Assembly (NCBI GenBank): GCA_045602385.1
Contig: JAZSBL010000001.1
Coordinates: 1 to 59,876, forward strand
DNA: 59,876 nt
Source of the DNA: SVTX01 sp045602385
GTDB taxonomy: Bacteria > Bacillota > Clostridia > Oscillospirales > CAG-272
Direction: 5' to 3'
Positions 36,514 to 46,215 of this stretch are shown here, piece after piece. The notes under the pieces were generated by a model that worked only from the letters and a program-made list of their open reading frames with translations, made no database searches and was not told the DNA's origin. A program made the translations under genes and the position numbers. Position 1 is the first letter of the stretch. Every line of letters begins with the position of its first letter.

Positions 36514-37735
36514 AAAGTATGAGATTGGTAAGCTCCTCTTTAAGCTCCAGGGCAAATGCAACAGATCCAAGAGCAACGGTGTTTTTTCCGCTCTTTATAT
36601 TCAAATTAAGTTCCTTGGCCGCCGATTTTAAAGTCTTACAGCATACAACGCTGTTCGCTGATATCCAGCTTATGTCGTCATACTTGACATCACCGACTAT
36701 TATAAGCTTATCTATGCCTTCAAAACGAGAAATGGCCGCTATAGCGCTTATAGGCGCGCAAAGCGATACGTGCTCAAGTGCGCCCCCTCCAAGCACTGCC
36801 TCCGCGGTGGTTTTTATCGCCCAAACACCGTCCGCGTCACACGCGCTGTCAAAAACCATGAGCGGCGAAACGGAAAACACGTCAAACGAGCCCATATTGG
36901 ACGCGACCGCAAGCCCCGCCTCAATGTTAGACCATTGTACCTTGATGCCGTCGCGGCGGATTGACAAAGCCGCATCGATCACAAGCATGGCGCTCTCTCT
37001 ACCTATGATCGAAGGACTCTTGATGGTATATCCCTCGCGGGTGCCATAGGCAAAGTCCTGTCTGAGTCCCGAAATATGCCATGATTCAAAGCTCTTCTTT
37101 GCAGTCACGGTAATTCCTGTTTTGGCAACAGTTGCGAGCTTATTGTATACGGTCACCTTCTGGTTTGCGCTTACTATTGCGCGCGATCCCTGTGAGATCG
37201 CCCTGCAAACTACCGCCAACTCCCTGTCGTTCTCATCTTTGATCTCCGGTACGATAACTATATCGTATGGCGCGCAGAGCGATGAAAGATCAAAGCTGTC
37301 AGATGACATTCCCTCAAGAATTATGTATCTGCAATCATTCATGCGGCAAAGCAAAAGTGATAGCGCAAATGCCGCCTCCTCACGCAAAAAGCATTGATCC
37401 GGCACGGATATGACCTTGGACTTAAGCTCCGCGACCGCACGGTTAAAGTCCTCAATAGATGCGGGCGCGCCGTCGATGTAGACCATCTTACGGCAGTCAA
37501 AGCCGAATTCCGAGGTTATTCTGCCGACACGGTAGCCTTCGCTCTTAATGACCGACTCCAACATCACAGAGGTCATATACCCCGTGCTGCCGGATGGAAT
37601 AAAGATGCTTTTGGTATTTATGTTTACTCTGCCCAGAAGCTCGCAAAGCTGCGCTGTACGGCTTGCGGATATATCCGAGTGGGATTCGGACGGTGCAAAG
37701 CTATTCATGTATTTAAGCGAATTAACGTACTTCAT
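36512..37735 (-). CDS. FolC/Mur-ligase-like protein with a degraded ATP site
   Basis: A 407-aa protein whose layout follows folylpolyglutamate synthase. It has an N-terminal YMNSF block and LCELLGRVNINTKSIFI, then the P-loop position reads PSGSTGYMTS (47-56) where FolC has GTNGKGS. YRVGRITSEF and IDGAPASIEDFNRAVAELK correspond to the FolC GYRVGLFTSPH and INGxxISxEDF blocks. The FDGAHN position reads VFDSACDADG. The ATP-site lysine and the histidine/asparagine are lost, so it is probably a non-catalytic relative. GGGAGG fixes the start, 13 nt after the GH13 stop. Function is unknown. Confidence 0.6.
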   Translation of the reverse strand: MKYVNSLKYMNSFAPSESHSDISASRTAQLCELLGRVNINTKSIFIPSGSTGYMTSVMLESVIKSEGYRVGRITSEFGFDCRKMVYIDGAPASIEDFNRAVAELKSKVISVPDQCFLREEAAFALSLLLCRMNDCRYIILEGMSSDSFDLSSLCAPYDIVIVPEIKDENDRELAVVCRAISQGSRAIVSANQKVTVYNKLATVAKTGITVTAKKSFESWHISGLRQDFAYGTREGYTIKSPSIIGRESAMLVIDAALSIRRDGIKVQWSNIEAGLAVASNMGSFDVFSVSPLMVFDSACDADGVWAIKTTAEAVLGGGALEHVSLCAPISAIAAISRFEGIDKLIIVGDVKYDDISWISANSVVCCKTLKSAAKELNLNIKSGKNTVALGSVAFALELKEELTNLIL

Positions 37736-37748
37736 CCTATCCTCCCAA

Positions 37749-39680
37749 TCATTTTATCTGCTTTAACAAAAGGACCGAATTAGCCTTAACGTAAACGGCA
37801 GAGGATATCCTCTCTCCGGTTTCCAGGCTCTTATATTCGGCATCGCCGTCAAGCGGGAGCATAAATCCATCTCCCATATTTGCTATAACAAGCACTCGGC
37901 TGTCATTCTTTTCTCTTACGTACGCGATAGCGCTCTCGGTGTGACTGAGGATATAAAAATCTCCGCCGGAGAATGCCTGCTCCTCGCGTCTCATTTTACC
38001 GAGCATTCTGTAAAAATCAAGTATCTCACGACGATATGTATCATCCATATCGTTCCACGGCATTGGCATACGGCAGAATGGGTCTCCGTAACCCTCAAGT
38101 CCTATCTCATCGCCGTAATATACCGACGGTATTCCGTACGCGGTAAACTGAAGCGCCGCCGCCACCTTAAGCCTGTCAACGCCGATTCTGCGCTCGCTCT
38201 CGGAGAGTCGCATGCGCGCAAGCGCGCTCGTCGGCTCGCCTGCGTGGTCGTCCTCCCTGCCAAGCACGGTCATTATTCTCTCTGTGTCGTGTGTTCCAAG
38301 CAGATTCATAAGCTTGTCGGACACGCAACGCGGATAGGACGCGTATATCTCGGTAAGAGTATTGTAAAGCATCTCCGCATCGCCCCACAAGCAGAATGAT
38401 ACGATCGCATTTTTCAACGGGTAGTTCATTACGCTGTCAAGCTGGTCGCCCAGGAAATATCTTCTTCTCTGTCCGTACGAGACCTTATCTGCGGCGTTTT
38501 CCCACACCTCACCGATAATTACCGCCTCGCTGTTCTCACCCTTGGCTCTCGCACGAAGCTCGTCCAAAAAAGCATTTGAAAGCTCGTCGGCAACGTCAAG
38601 GCGCCAACCCGCAATGCCTTTTTTGAGGTATTTTTCAATAATTCCGCCCTCTCCGGTAAAATAGGAGCGGCATCCTTCCTTCTCGTGATTGAGCTTCGGC
38701 AGAATATCTATTCCCCACCAGGATTCGTAATCGTCGGGATAGGAGCGGAATTTATACCAATCCGCGTATTTCGACGCAGGGTCGTTATACGCACCGCCCT
38801 TGCCGTATTTCTTGTATTTGTTGAAATAAAGGCTGTCGTCTCCGGTATGGTTAAAGACACCGTCAAGAATTATTCCGATTCCCCTCTCGCCTGCCTTGGC
38901 AACAAGATTGTCAAATGCCTCCTCGCCGCCAAACATCTCGTCTATCCTGGTGTAATCTCCCGTATCGTATTTGTGATTGGAGTATGCCTTGAATATGGGG
39001 CACAGGTAGATATAGGTCACACCGAGAGATGCAAGATAATCAAGCTTGTCCGCTACTCCCCAAAGGTTTCCGCCAAAGAAGGTATTGTTCTTGAGAGGCG
39101 CTCCGGGGTATGCGGGGAATTCGGGAATACCGCCATCCCAATCAGGGTTGATATGCGCGTCCTCCCTCACGGGGATCCGTCTATCGGCGTCTCCGCGGTA
39201 AAAGCGGTCAGTAAATATCTGATACATTACTCCCCTGCCAAAGCCATCGGGAGTATTGTATTCCTTTTTATGTACAAGCAATCTGAAGCGACTGCCCGCA
39301 GATTGCGAAAATTCAAAGTCCTTATTGTTATACGTGTCTGTAAAAAGAGTATCAAATCCGCGCAGGATAAGAAACTCATAGTAAAAAAGTCCGCAGCCGC
39401 GCTCTCCGCACAGCTGTGCGGTATCAAGCGTCAGAGAAAAGAGGTCTGTGACCTCGTCTATCTTATTCCGCTCCAGCGTGATATCACGCTCTGCCCCTCC
39501 GTCCTCAGCAATTCGCAAAACCACGCCAAGCGCGCCGATGCTGCGAGAGAGGGTCATTTTAAATTCTATTTTCTCGCCGCATGCAAATGCACCCAGCGAG
39601 CTTTTATCAACGCCCGCGACGGTTTTCTCCAATTTGACCCGGCACGCGCCGTCTATTTCACATGAAAGCTTAGGAAGCAT
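37749..39680 (-). CDS. Glycoside hydrolase family 13 alpha-glucan hydrolase
   Basis: A 643-aa intracellular alpha-amylase/neopullulanase-type enzyme (no signal peptide). An N-terminal beta domain of about 150 aa precedes the barrel. The four GH13 regions are intact: DGVFNHTG, GWRLDVADEL (nucleophile Asp), VIIGEVWEN (acid/base Glu) and LLGTHDTER (transition-state Asp). Region GVTYIYLCPIFKAYSNHKYDTGDY is typical of the cyclodextrinase/pullulanase subfamilies. It follows glgP by 80 bp in the glycogen block, so it likely debranches or hydrolyses glycogen-derived dextrins. Exact specificity is uncertain. Confidence 0.9.
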   Translation of the reverse strand: MLPKLSCEIDGACRVKLEKTVAGVDKSSLGAFACGEKIEFKMTLSRSIGALGVVLRIAEDGGAERDITLERNKIDEVTDLFSLTLDTAQLCGERGCGLFYYEFLILRGFDTLFTDTYNNKDFEFSQSAGSRFRLLVHKKEYNTPDGFGRGVMYQIFTDRFYRGDADRRIPVREDAHINPDWDGGIPEFPAYPGAPLKNNTFFGGNLWGVADKLDYLASLGVTYIYLCPIFKAYSNHKYDTGDYTRIDEMFGGEEAFDNLVAKAGERGIGIILDGVFNHTGDDSLYFNKYKKYGKGGAYNDPASKYADWYKFRSYPDDYESWWGIDILPKLNHEKEGCRSYFTGEGGIIEKYLKKGIAGWRLDVADELSNAFLDELRARAKGENSEAVIIGEVWENAADKVSYGQRRRYFLGDQLDSVMNYPLKNAIVSFCLWGDAEMLYNTLTEIYASYPRCVSDKLMNLLGTHDTERIMTVLGREDDHAGEPTSALARMRLSESERRIGVDRLKVAAALQFTAYGIPSVYYGDEIGLEGYGDPFCRMPMPWNDMDDTYRREILDFYRMLGKMRREEQAFSGGDFYILSHTESAIAYVREKNDSRVLVIANMGDGFMLPLDGDAEYKSLETGERISSAVYVKANSVLLLKQIK

Positions 39681-39720
39681 AAGGTCCTCCCTTATTCAGT
39701 ATTTCTCCGCAATTTAGGAC

Positions 39721-39749
39721 CAATGGGGACGAGGTCATCGTCCCCATTG
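39721..39749. repeat. Perfect 12-bp inverted repeat between glgP and the GH13 gene
   Basis: CAATGGGGACGA and TCGTCCCCATTG pair around GGTCA. It resembles the GGGGACG...CCC motifs at 58.9 kb. It may be a weak terminator or an RNA-stability hairpin; no T tract follows in the sense of transcription. Confidence 0.6.
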
Positions 39750-39760
39750 TATGGTTTTTA

Positions 39761-42187
39761 TCAGTGAACGGGCTTAAGATCCCAGAATTTCTCTGCGTAT
39801 TCGTTGATAGAACGGTCTGCCGCAAAGAAGCCTGCCGCGCTTGTGTTAAGAAGCGACATGCGTGTCCACTTCTCTCTGTCGGAGTAAGCGGCGATCATAT
39901 CCTCGCGCGCAAGTCTGTAGGACTCAAAGTCTGCAAGACACATGTAAGGATCTGCAACGCCGTGACCTGTCAACAGGTAGGTAGCGATATCCGCAAAGGA
40001 CTCGCCCGCAAATCCGATAGCCAAGAAGTTGACGATTCTCTTAAGTCTTTCGTTGTTGGAGTAGAACTCTGCGGAGCGATAGCCGCGGAGCCAGGTCTGC
40101 TCGACCTCGTCACTTGTAAGGCCGAAGATGTACATATTGTCCTTGCCGACCGCGTCAAGCATCTCAACGTTTGCTCCGTCAAGAGTACCGATAGTGATAG
40201 CGCCGTTGATCATAAGCTTCATGCAGCCCGTACCGCTCGCCTCTTTACCGGCAAGTGAGATCTGCTCGGAAATATCAGCCGAGGGAATAAGTATCTCTGC
40301 CGTGCTTACATCATAGTTTTCAAGGAATACTACGTTGAGCTTTTCCTTGATCTTGGGATTCTGCTCAATATCCTTGGAGATCATGCAGATAAGCTGGATT
40401 ATTCTCTTAGCCATCTGATAGCCGGGAGCCGCCTTTGCGCCGAAGATAAAGGTCTGGGGGCGAATATCGAGGTCCGGGTTATCCTTAAGGTCAAGGTAAA
40501 GTCCGATGATATTGAGAACGTTAAGAAGCTGACGCTTATATTCGTGAAGTCTCTTGATCTGAACATCAAATACAGCATGGGTATCAAGAGTCTTACCGGT
40601 CTTCTTATAGTAGTGGTTAGCAAAAGCGATCTTGTTTTCGTGCTTTATAGCGCGAACTCTCTCAAGAACTGCCTTATCGTCCTCAAACTTTGCAAAATTT
40701 GCAAGCTCTACGGGGTTGTGTCTGTAGCCCGTACCTATGCAATCGTCAAGCAAAGCCGCAAGCTTGGGGTTGGAGTAGCAGAGCCAACGGCGGTGCGCGA
40801 TTCCGTTAGTTACGTTATCGAATCTATCGGGATACATCTTGTAGAAATCCTTGAAGATGGTATCTGTAAGGATTCCCGAATGGAGCTTGGAAACTCCGTT
40901 TATAGAGTGAGAACCGATTACGGAAAGGTTAGCCATTCTTACGTTTCCGTAGCCGACTACGCTCATCTTGCTTATTCTCTGCCAGTTGCCGGGGAAGGCA
41001 TTCCATGCCTCGCGGCAGAATCTCTCGTTGATCTCCTTTACTATCATGTAGATTCTGGGGAGCTTCAAGCGGAAGAGATCCTCATTCCAGGTCTCAAGCG
41101 CCTCGGGCATGACCGTGTGGTTAGTGTAAGAGCAGATCTTAACGACCTTATCCCACGCTGCCTCCCAGGAGTAGAAATAGTCGTCGATAAGTATTCTCAT
41201 AAGCTCGGGAATACAGAGCGCGGGGTGTGTATCGTTAATGTGTATAGCTACCTTATCCTCAAGGTTGTCAAGAGTTCCGTATACCGCCATGTGGTCACGG
41301 ATAATACTCTGGACAGATGCGGAAACAAGGAAATACTGCTGTGTCAGGCGAAGAAGCTTACCCTCTGTGTGGTTGTCGGAAGGATAAAGCACCTTGGTAA
41401 TAGTTTCGGCGTTGGTGTTCTCCTCGATAGCCTTCTGATACTGACCCTGTGTAAAGAGACCCATATTGAAGTTCTGCATGTTTCTCGCCTTCCAAAGACG
41501 AAGTCTGCTGACCCCCTTGGAGTCCGCGCCCGAGATCATCATATCGTACGGAACCGCCTCAAGCTCCTCGGCGTCCTCGTAGATAATGTTCATGTGGTTG
41601 TTCTCCCACTGCTCCTTGATATGTCCGCCAAAGCGAACTACGAAGCTGCGGTCTGTTCTCGGAACAAGCCATACCTCTCCGCCGGGGAGCCATACGTCGG
41701 GGAGCTCTACCTGCATGCCGTCAACGATCATCTGCTTGAAAAGACCGTACTCATAGCAAAGCGAGAATCCCGTCGCGGGATAATCAAGAGATGAGAGAGA
41801 GTCCATGAAACATGCGGCAAGGCGGCCAAGACCTCCGTTACCAAGACCTGCGTCGGGCTCACACTCGTAAAGATCGTCAAGCTTGAAGCCAAGCTTTTCA
41901 AGGGCCTCGCCGTATTCCTTCTGAAGACCCAGGTTGCAAACGTTGGTCTTAAGGGAGCGTCCAAGCAAGAATTCCATGCACATATAGTAAACGCGCTTTG
42001 CGCCTTCTTTATTAACCTCTTTTTTAAATTCACCGCGCTTTTCGGTCAGAATATCTCTGATCGTCATAGAAACAGCCTTATACATTTGCTCTGTAGATGC
42101 CTCAAGTGCGGTACAGCCGAAATATCTGGATAACTTGGTTTCAATGTTCTGCTTGATTTCGGTCTGATTCAGTTTTTCCTTGTTCAT
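39761..42187 (-). CDS. glgP: Glycogen phosphorylase
   Basis: Releases glucose-1-phosphate from glycogen non-reducing ends with PLP as cofactor. The 808 aa are normal. Visible signatures are the N-terminal RVYYMCMEFLLGRSL, the active-site GNGGLGRLAACFMDSLSSL, HINDTHPALCIPELMRIL and the PLP-lysine block KEASGTGCMKLMINGAITIGTLDGANVEM. It lies 200 bp downstream of glgA; that gap holds a terminator (42305-42343), so a separate promoter or partial read-through is likely. No clear promoter was found. Confidence 0.97.
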   Translation of the reverse strand: MNKEKLNQTEIKQNIETKLSRYFGCTALEASTEQMYKAVSMTIRDILTEKRGEFKKEVNKEGAKRVYYMCMEFLLGRSLKTNVCNLGLQKEYGEALEKLGFKLDDLYECEPDAGLGNGGLGRLAACFMDSLSSLDYPATGFSLCYEYGLFKQMIVDGMQVELPDVWLPGGEVWLVPRTDRSFVVRFGGHIKEQWENNHMNIIYEDAEELEAVPYDMMISGADSKGVSRLRLWKARNMQNFNMGLFTQGQYQKAIEENTNAETITKVLYPSDNHTEGKLLRLTQQYFLVSASVQSIIRDHMAVYGTLDNLEDKVAIHINDTHPALCIPELMRILIDDYFYSWEAAWDKVVKICSYTNHTVMPEALETWNEDLFRLKLPRIYMIVKEINERFCREAWNAFPGNWQRISKMSVVGYGNVRMANLSVIGSHSINGVSKLHSGILTDTIFKDFYKMYPDRFDNVTNGIAHRRWLCYSNPKLAALLDDCIGTGYRHNPVELANFAKFEDDKAVLERVRAIKHENKIAFANHYYKKTGKTLDTHAVFDVQIKRLHEYKRQLLNVLNIIGLYLDLKDNPDLDIRPQTFIFGAKAAPGYQMAKRIIQLICMISKDIEQNPKIKEKLNVVFLENYDVSTAEILIPSADISEQISLAGKEASGTGCMKLMINGAITIGTLDGANVEMLDAVGKDNMYIFGLTSDEVEQTWLRGYRSAEFYSNNERLKRIVNFLAIGFAGESFADIATYLLTGHGVADPYMCLADFESYRLAREDMIAAYSDREKWTRMSLLNTSAAGFFAADRSINEYAEKFWDLKPVH

Positions 42188-42304
42188 TTTGAGTGATACC
42201 TTTCTTTAGGAGTTTATATACTACTGATTATTCAGTAAAAAATGCCTTTTTTAAGCACAGGACGGACAAGAAAACGCAAAAATTCTCTTATCTCTCCTCT
42301 GCCT

Positions 42305-42343
42305 AAAAAATCCTTTGGGGCTGCCGTGAAATTCACGGCAGCC
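42305..42343 (-). terminator. Terminator after glgA
   Basis: On the minus strand GGCTGCCGTGA / TCACGGCAGCC (11 bp, 3-nt loop) is followed by a GATTTTTT tract. Confidence 0.8.
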
Positions 42344-42386
42344 TCATATGATCTGTTCGGTTTATGATTATACGAACCTTGATGTC

Positions 42387-43829
42387 TTAAAGAGAATCGT
42401 ACATCTCCATGTACTTCTCTGCCGAGCTTGCCCAGGAGAAATCCGTGCCGGTGATCTTCGATACGAACTTCTTAAACTGAGGTGCGTCGCCGTAAAGCGC
42501 AAGCGCAGCCTCTATTCTGTCGCGAAGCTCTGCTGCAGAGTAGTTTGCAAATGTAAATCCGTTACCCTTGATCTCGCCGTTATCTACCCAATAACCCTTG
42601 ATTGAGTCATAAAGTCCGCCGGTCTCTCTTACTACGGGCACTGCGCCGTATCTTGAAGCGATCATCTGAGAAAGTCCGCAGGGCTCACTCTTGGAAGGCA
42701 TTACGAAAATATCGCACGCGGCGTATATCTTCTTGGAGAGATCTCTGTCATACGTCAGAAGCGCTCTTACCTTATCGGGATGATCCGCCTCTAATCCTGA
42801 GAAGAAGCGTTCAAATCTCTCCTCGCCCTTACCAAGCACGACGAGCTGAACATCGTTATTTCTGACCACATCGTACGCGATCTCCGCTACAAGGTCAAGT
42901 CCCTTATGCGCCGCAAGTCTGGAGATTATTGCAAGCATGGGAACGTCAGCCCTCTCGGGGAGTCCGTATTCGCGCTGAAGCGCAAGCTTGTTCTCCTTTT
43001 TGCCGGATATAGTATTTCTTCTGTCATAATTCTTGGCCAAGGGTGCGTCCTTTGCGGGATTATAATAATTGTAATCTATTCCGTTAAGGATTCCGCAAAG
43101 CTTGTGCGCATTTTTCTCAAGCACGAAATGAAGTCCGTGAGAGTATTCGGGAGTCTGTATCTCCCATGCGTATCTCGGGCTTACGGTAGAAACCTTATCC
43201 GCGCACTCAATAGCAGCCTTTGTAAGGTTGATGCAATCATCATACTGCATCAATGCATGCACGCTCGGATCAAGATCAAACACGTCGCCGAGGATCAGGA
43301 AGGGATACTTACCCTGATACTCTATATTGTGGATGGTATAGACGGTCTTTGTGTCCGCAAAGCCCTCTATATTGCGATATTTAGTATTCAGGTAAACTAC
43401 GGTGAGGGCAGACTGCCAGTCGTTGGCGTGGATAACGTCGGGATAGAATCCGATCTGCATCATAGCCTCAAGGACCGCCTTTGAGAAATACGCATATCTC
43501 TCGCCGTCGTCGAAGAAGCCGTAAAGAGCCCCCCTCTTGAAGTAGTACTCGTTATCGACGAAGTAATATGTAACCCCGTCCTTAACAAGGCTCTTTATTC
43601 CGCAGTATGCCTGTCTCCAGGAAAGATTGAAGGTAAAGACTGCCTCGTCCTTCATCTGCGCGCGCCACTCATCACTTACCGCCGAATAAAGCGGAAGGAT
43701 CACTCTTACGTCAACATTGTCCTTCTCACGTGCCTTAAGGGCAGCGGGAAGCGAGCCCATAACGTCTCCAAGTCCACCCGTTGCGGCAAAGGGCATTACC
43801 TCTGCGCCTACAAAAAGTATTTTTTTCAT
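42387..43829 (-). CDS. glgA: Glycogen synthase (ADP-glucose, GT5)
   Basis: Transfers glucose from ADP-glucose to growing alpha-1,4-glucan. The 480 aa show the N-terminal loop PFAATGGLGDVMGSLPAAL, where the classic K-T-G-G-L lysine is replaced by Ala. They also show VIHANDWQSALTVVYL, TIHNIEYQGKYP, LNGIDYNYYNP, AIISRLAAHKGLDLV and the C-terminal E-x7-E block MPSKSEPCGLSQMIASRYG. It follows glgD by 27 nt. The altered lysine is found in some related synthases and need not abolish activity. Confidence 0.96.
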   Translation of the reverse strand: MKKILFVGAEVMPFAATGGLGDVMGSLPAALKAREKDNVDVRVILPLYSAVSDEWRAQMKDEAVFTFNLSWRQAYCGIKSLVKDGVTYYFVDNEYYFKRGALYGFFDDGERYAYFSKAVLEAMMQIGFYPDVIHANDWQSALTVVYLNTKYRNIEGFADTKTVYTIHNIEYQGKYPFLILGDVFDLDPSVHALMQYDDCINLTKAAIECADKVSTVSPRYAWEIQTPEYSHGLHFVLEKNAHKLCGILNGIDYNYYNPAKDAPLAKNYDRRNTISGKKENKLALQREYGLPERADVPMLAIISRLAAHKGLDLVAEIAYDVVRNNDVQLVVLGKGEERFERFFSGLEADHPDKVRALLTYDRDLSKKIYAACDIFVMPSKSEPCGLSQMIASRYGAVPVVRETGGLYDSIKGYWVDNGEIKGNGFTFANYSAAELRDRIEAALALYGDAPQFKKFVSKITGTDFSWASSAEKYMEMYDSL

Positions 43830-43856
43830 AAAACAACCTTTTCTTTTAACTTGAAA

Positions 43857-44981
43857 TTAAACCGATACATTCTTTCCTATATAGAAAGGCATCGTTTCGT
43901 GTCCGGAAAGCTTTCTGTTATCCTTAATGATAACGTTCTTGTCAGTGATGACACAGTTCAGATCAGCACCCTGACATACATAAGTGTCCTGGAAGAGCAC
44001 ACAGTTCTTGACCACTGCTCCCTTGCCAACGTGAACGCCTCTGAAGATCACCGAGTTTTCAACCGTTCCCTCGATAACGCATCCCTCTGCAACAACAGAG
44101 TTTGTTACCTTCGCGCCCTCACAATAGCGTGTAGGAGCGGAGTTACGGATCTTTGTAAGAACGGGACGGTTCTTCACTCCGAAGAGCTGCTCGCGCATAT
44201 CAGCCTCAAGAAGCTTCATAGAGCAATCGAAATAGTTCTCCATGGAGTCTATCTTTGCGTAGCATCCGTCGTACTCGTATACCTTGTAGCTCTCCTTGCC
44301 GATATTCTTGCAAACCACGTCCTGCATGAAGCTGGTGTAGCCGTGACCGATAGCCATATCAAGAACGTTCAGAAGATATGTACGCTTCAGAACCATAACG
44401 TTTATATAGGTTCTTACCTGACGGTCCACGTTCTTTGCTCCGACGATATCGGTAACGTTGCCCTCACCGTCGCATCCTACTATTCTGACCGCCTCGCCCT
44501 TTGAGGGTGTGGTCGTCTTTGTAACGAAGGTTATGTCAGCTCCGCTTTCCACGTGTTTTTTGATAACGTCCTTTATGTCGATGTTGCAAATAACGTCACA
44601 GTCGGACATAACAACGTAATCTTCCTTGCATCTCTTAAAGAAGTTTACCGCACCGAGAAGAGCCTCAAGTCTTGATGAGTAGGATCTTCCTGCCGCCGCA
44701 TTCTCATAAGAAGCGATATAAGGAGGAAGTATCTTGATTCCACCCTCTCTGCGGGCAAGGTCCCAGTCCTTTCCGTTTCCGATATGGTCAAGAAGTGACT
44801 GATAGTTGTTCAAGGTTACAACGCCGATCTTGGAAATACCCGCATTTACCATATTGGATATGGTAAAGTCGATAAGGCGGTATCTGCCACCGAAGGGCAC
44901 GCTTCCGAGCGTTCTCATCTTTGTAAGCTCGGGAATCTTATTATCATGTATATTTGGGAATATAATTCCTACTGCTGCCAT
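43857..44981 (-). CDS. glgD: Glucose-1-phosphate adenylyltransferase regulatory-type subunit GlgD
   Basis: The 374-aa paralogue of GlgC. As in other Firmicutes it probably assembles with GlgC into a hetero-oligomeric ADP-glucose pyrophosphorylase. It has the family GSVPFGGRYRLIDFTISNMVNAGI and the C-terminal left-handed beta-helix (VVAEGCVIEGTVENSVIFRGVHVGKGAVVKNCVL). The N-terminal G-x-G-x-R-L pyrophosphorylase loop is missing: the start reads VGIIFPNIHDNKIPELTKMRTL. The catalytic Asp region is YVVMSDCDVICNID. It lies 17 nt after glgC. Confidence 0.94.
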   Translation of the reverse strand: MAAVGIIFPNIHDNKIPELTKMRTLGSVPFGGRYRLIDFTISNMVNAGISKIGVVTLNNYQSLLDHIGNGKDWDLARREGGIKILPPYIASYENAAAGRSYSSRLEALLGAVNFFKRCKEDYVVMSDCDVICNIDIKDVIKKHVESGADITFVTKTTTPSKGEAVRIVGCDGEGNVTDIVGAKNVDRQVRTYINVMVLKRTYLLNVLDMAIGHGYTSFMQDVVCKNIGKESYKVYEYDGCYAKIDSMENYFDCSMKLLEADMREQLFGVKNRPVLTKIRNSAPTRYCEGAKVTNSVVAEGCVIEGTVENSVIFRGVHVGKGAVVKNCVLFQDTYVCQGADLNCVITDKNVIIKDNRKLSGHETMPFYIGKNVSV

Positions 44982-44998
44982 AGTTCTTGTTCCCTCCC

Positions 44999-46183
44999 TT
45001 AAAATTCCGAAATGATTGCGCCGTCTTCAACGCGTGCGCCTGCGGGAATCTCAACGTCCTCTCCGAGAACGGTAATTCCCTTTGCATTTTCCTTTGCCGC
45101 GCCGATAGTAGCTCCTGCGCCTATGGTAACGTTTGTATCAATGATAGAATAGTTAACGGTCGCGCCCTCGCATATATCGGTATCACCCATGAGCACGCTA
45201 TCCTTAACGTATGCGCCCGCGCCGACCTTTACACCCGCGCCGAGAACGCTGTTGATGACGGTGCCGTATATCTCACAGCCGTCGGATACGTAGCAGTTCT
45301 CTATTCTCGCGCCTTCTGCCACGAACTGAGGACCCGTGGACTGATTTCTTGCATATATTCTCCAATCGGGGTCTGCAAGATCAAGTACAGGCTCCTTACC
45401 GATAAGATCCATATTAGCTTCCCAAAGGGAGCTGATGGTTCCAACGTCCTTCCAATATCCGTCAAATGAGTAAGCGTACATTTTCTCACCTGCGGCAAGC
45501 ATATTGGGAATGATATTTTTACCGAAGTCGTTTGAAGATTCGGGATTTTGCTCGTCCTCTGTCAAGTACTTCTGAAGCTTATCCTTGTTGAATATGTAGA
45601 TACCCATGGACGCCTTTGTGCTGTCGGGGTTCTTGGGCTTCTCGGAGAACTTGTAGATAGATCCGTCCTCGTTGGTGCTCATGATACCGAAGCGGCTCGC
45701 CTCCTCGATCGGGACGTCAATTACCGCGATGGTACAGTCCGCACCCTTTTCCTTGTGCGCCTTGAGCATTGCGTAATAGTCCATCTTGTAGATGTGGTCA
45801 CCCGAAAGGATTAATACATAATCGGGGTCGTATCTATTTATGAATGCAAGGTTCTGGTAGATCGCATTTGCCGTACCCTTGTACCAGTCAGCGGACTTTT
45901 GTCCCTGATAGGGCGGCAAGATCTTTACTCCTCCATACACACGGTCAAGATCCCAAGGCTGACCGTTGCCTATATACTCGTTTAGCACGAGAGGCTGGTA
46001 CTGTGTGAGGACACCGACGGTGTCTATTCCGGAGTTGATACAGTTTGAAAGAGTAAAATCGATGATCCTGTACTTGCCTCCGAAAGGAACCGCAGGCTTC
46101 GCGGTCTTGACAGTCAAGGCATAAAGTCTTGATCCCTGTCCTCCCGCCAATAGCATTGCTACGCATTCTTTTTTCTTAAACAT
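44999..46183 (-). CDS. glgC: Glucose-1-phosphate adenylyltransferase GlgC
   Basis: Makes ADP-glucose, the committed step of bacterial glycogen synthesis. The 394 aa show the catalytic loop LLAGGQGSRLYALT with Arg, KPAVPFGGKYRIIDFTLSNC, VLILSGDHIYKMDYYAML (catalytic Asp), the glucose-1-phosphate-binding GRYWKDVG-type motif as DGYWKDVGT and a beta-helix C-terminus. It is followed by glgD and glgA with gaps of 17 and 27 nt. The upstream gene is the branching-enzyme-like protein, 32 nt away. Confidence 0.97.
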   Translation of the reverse strand: MFKKKECVAMLLAGGQGSRLYALTVKTAKPAVPFGGKYRIIDFTLSNCINSGIDTVGVLTQYQPLVLNEYIGNGQPWDLDRVYGGVKILPPYQGQKSADWYKGTANAIYQNLAFINRYDPDYVLILSGDHIYKMDYYAMLKAHKEKGADCTIAVIDVPIEEASRFGIMSTNEDGSIYKFSEKPKNPDSTKASMGIYIFNKDKLQKYLTEDEQNPESSNDFGKNIIPNMLAAGEKMYAYSFDGYWKDVGTISSLWEANMDLIGKEPVLDLADPDWRIYARNQSTGPQFVAEGARIENCYVSDGCEIYGTVINSVLGAGVKVGAGAYVKDSVLMGDTDICEGATVNYSIIDTNVTIGAGATIGAAKENAKGITVLGEDVEIPAGARVEDGAIISEF

Positions 46184-46215
46184 GGAAACAGCTCCCCTCT
46201 TTGTTTGTATTGTTT

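Noticed and set aside
40544..41794. 416-codon plus-strand frame opposite glgP
   Set aside because: It is a shadow frame of a highly conserved enzyme, with no start signal or recognisable domain.
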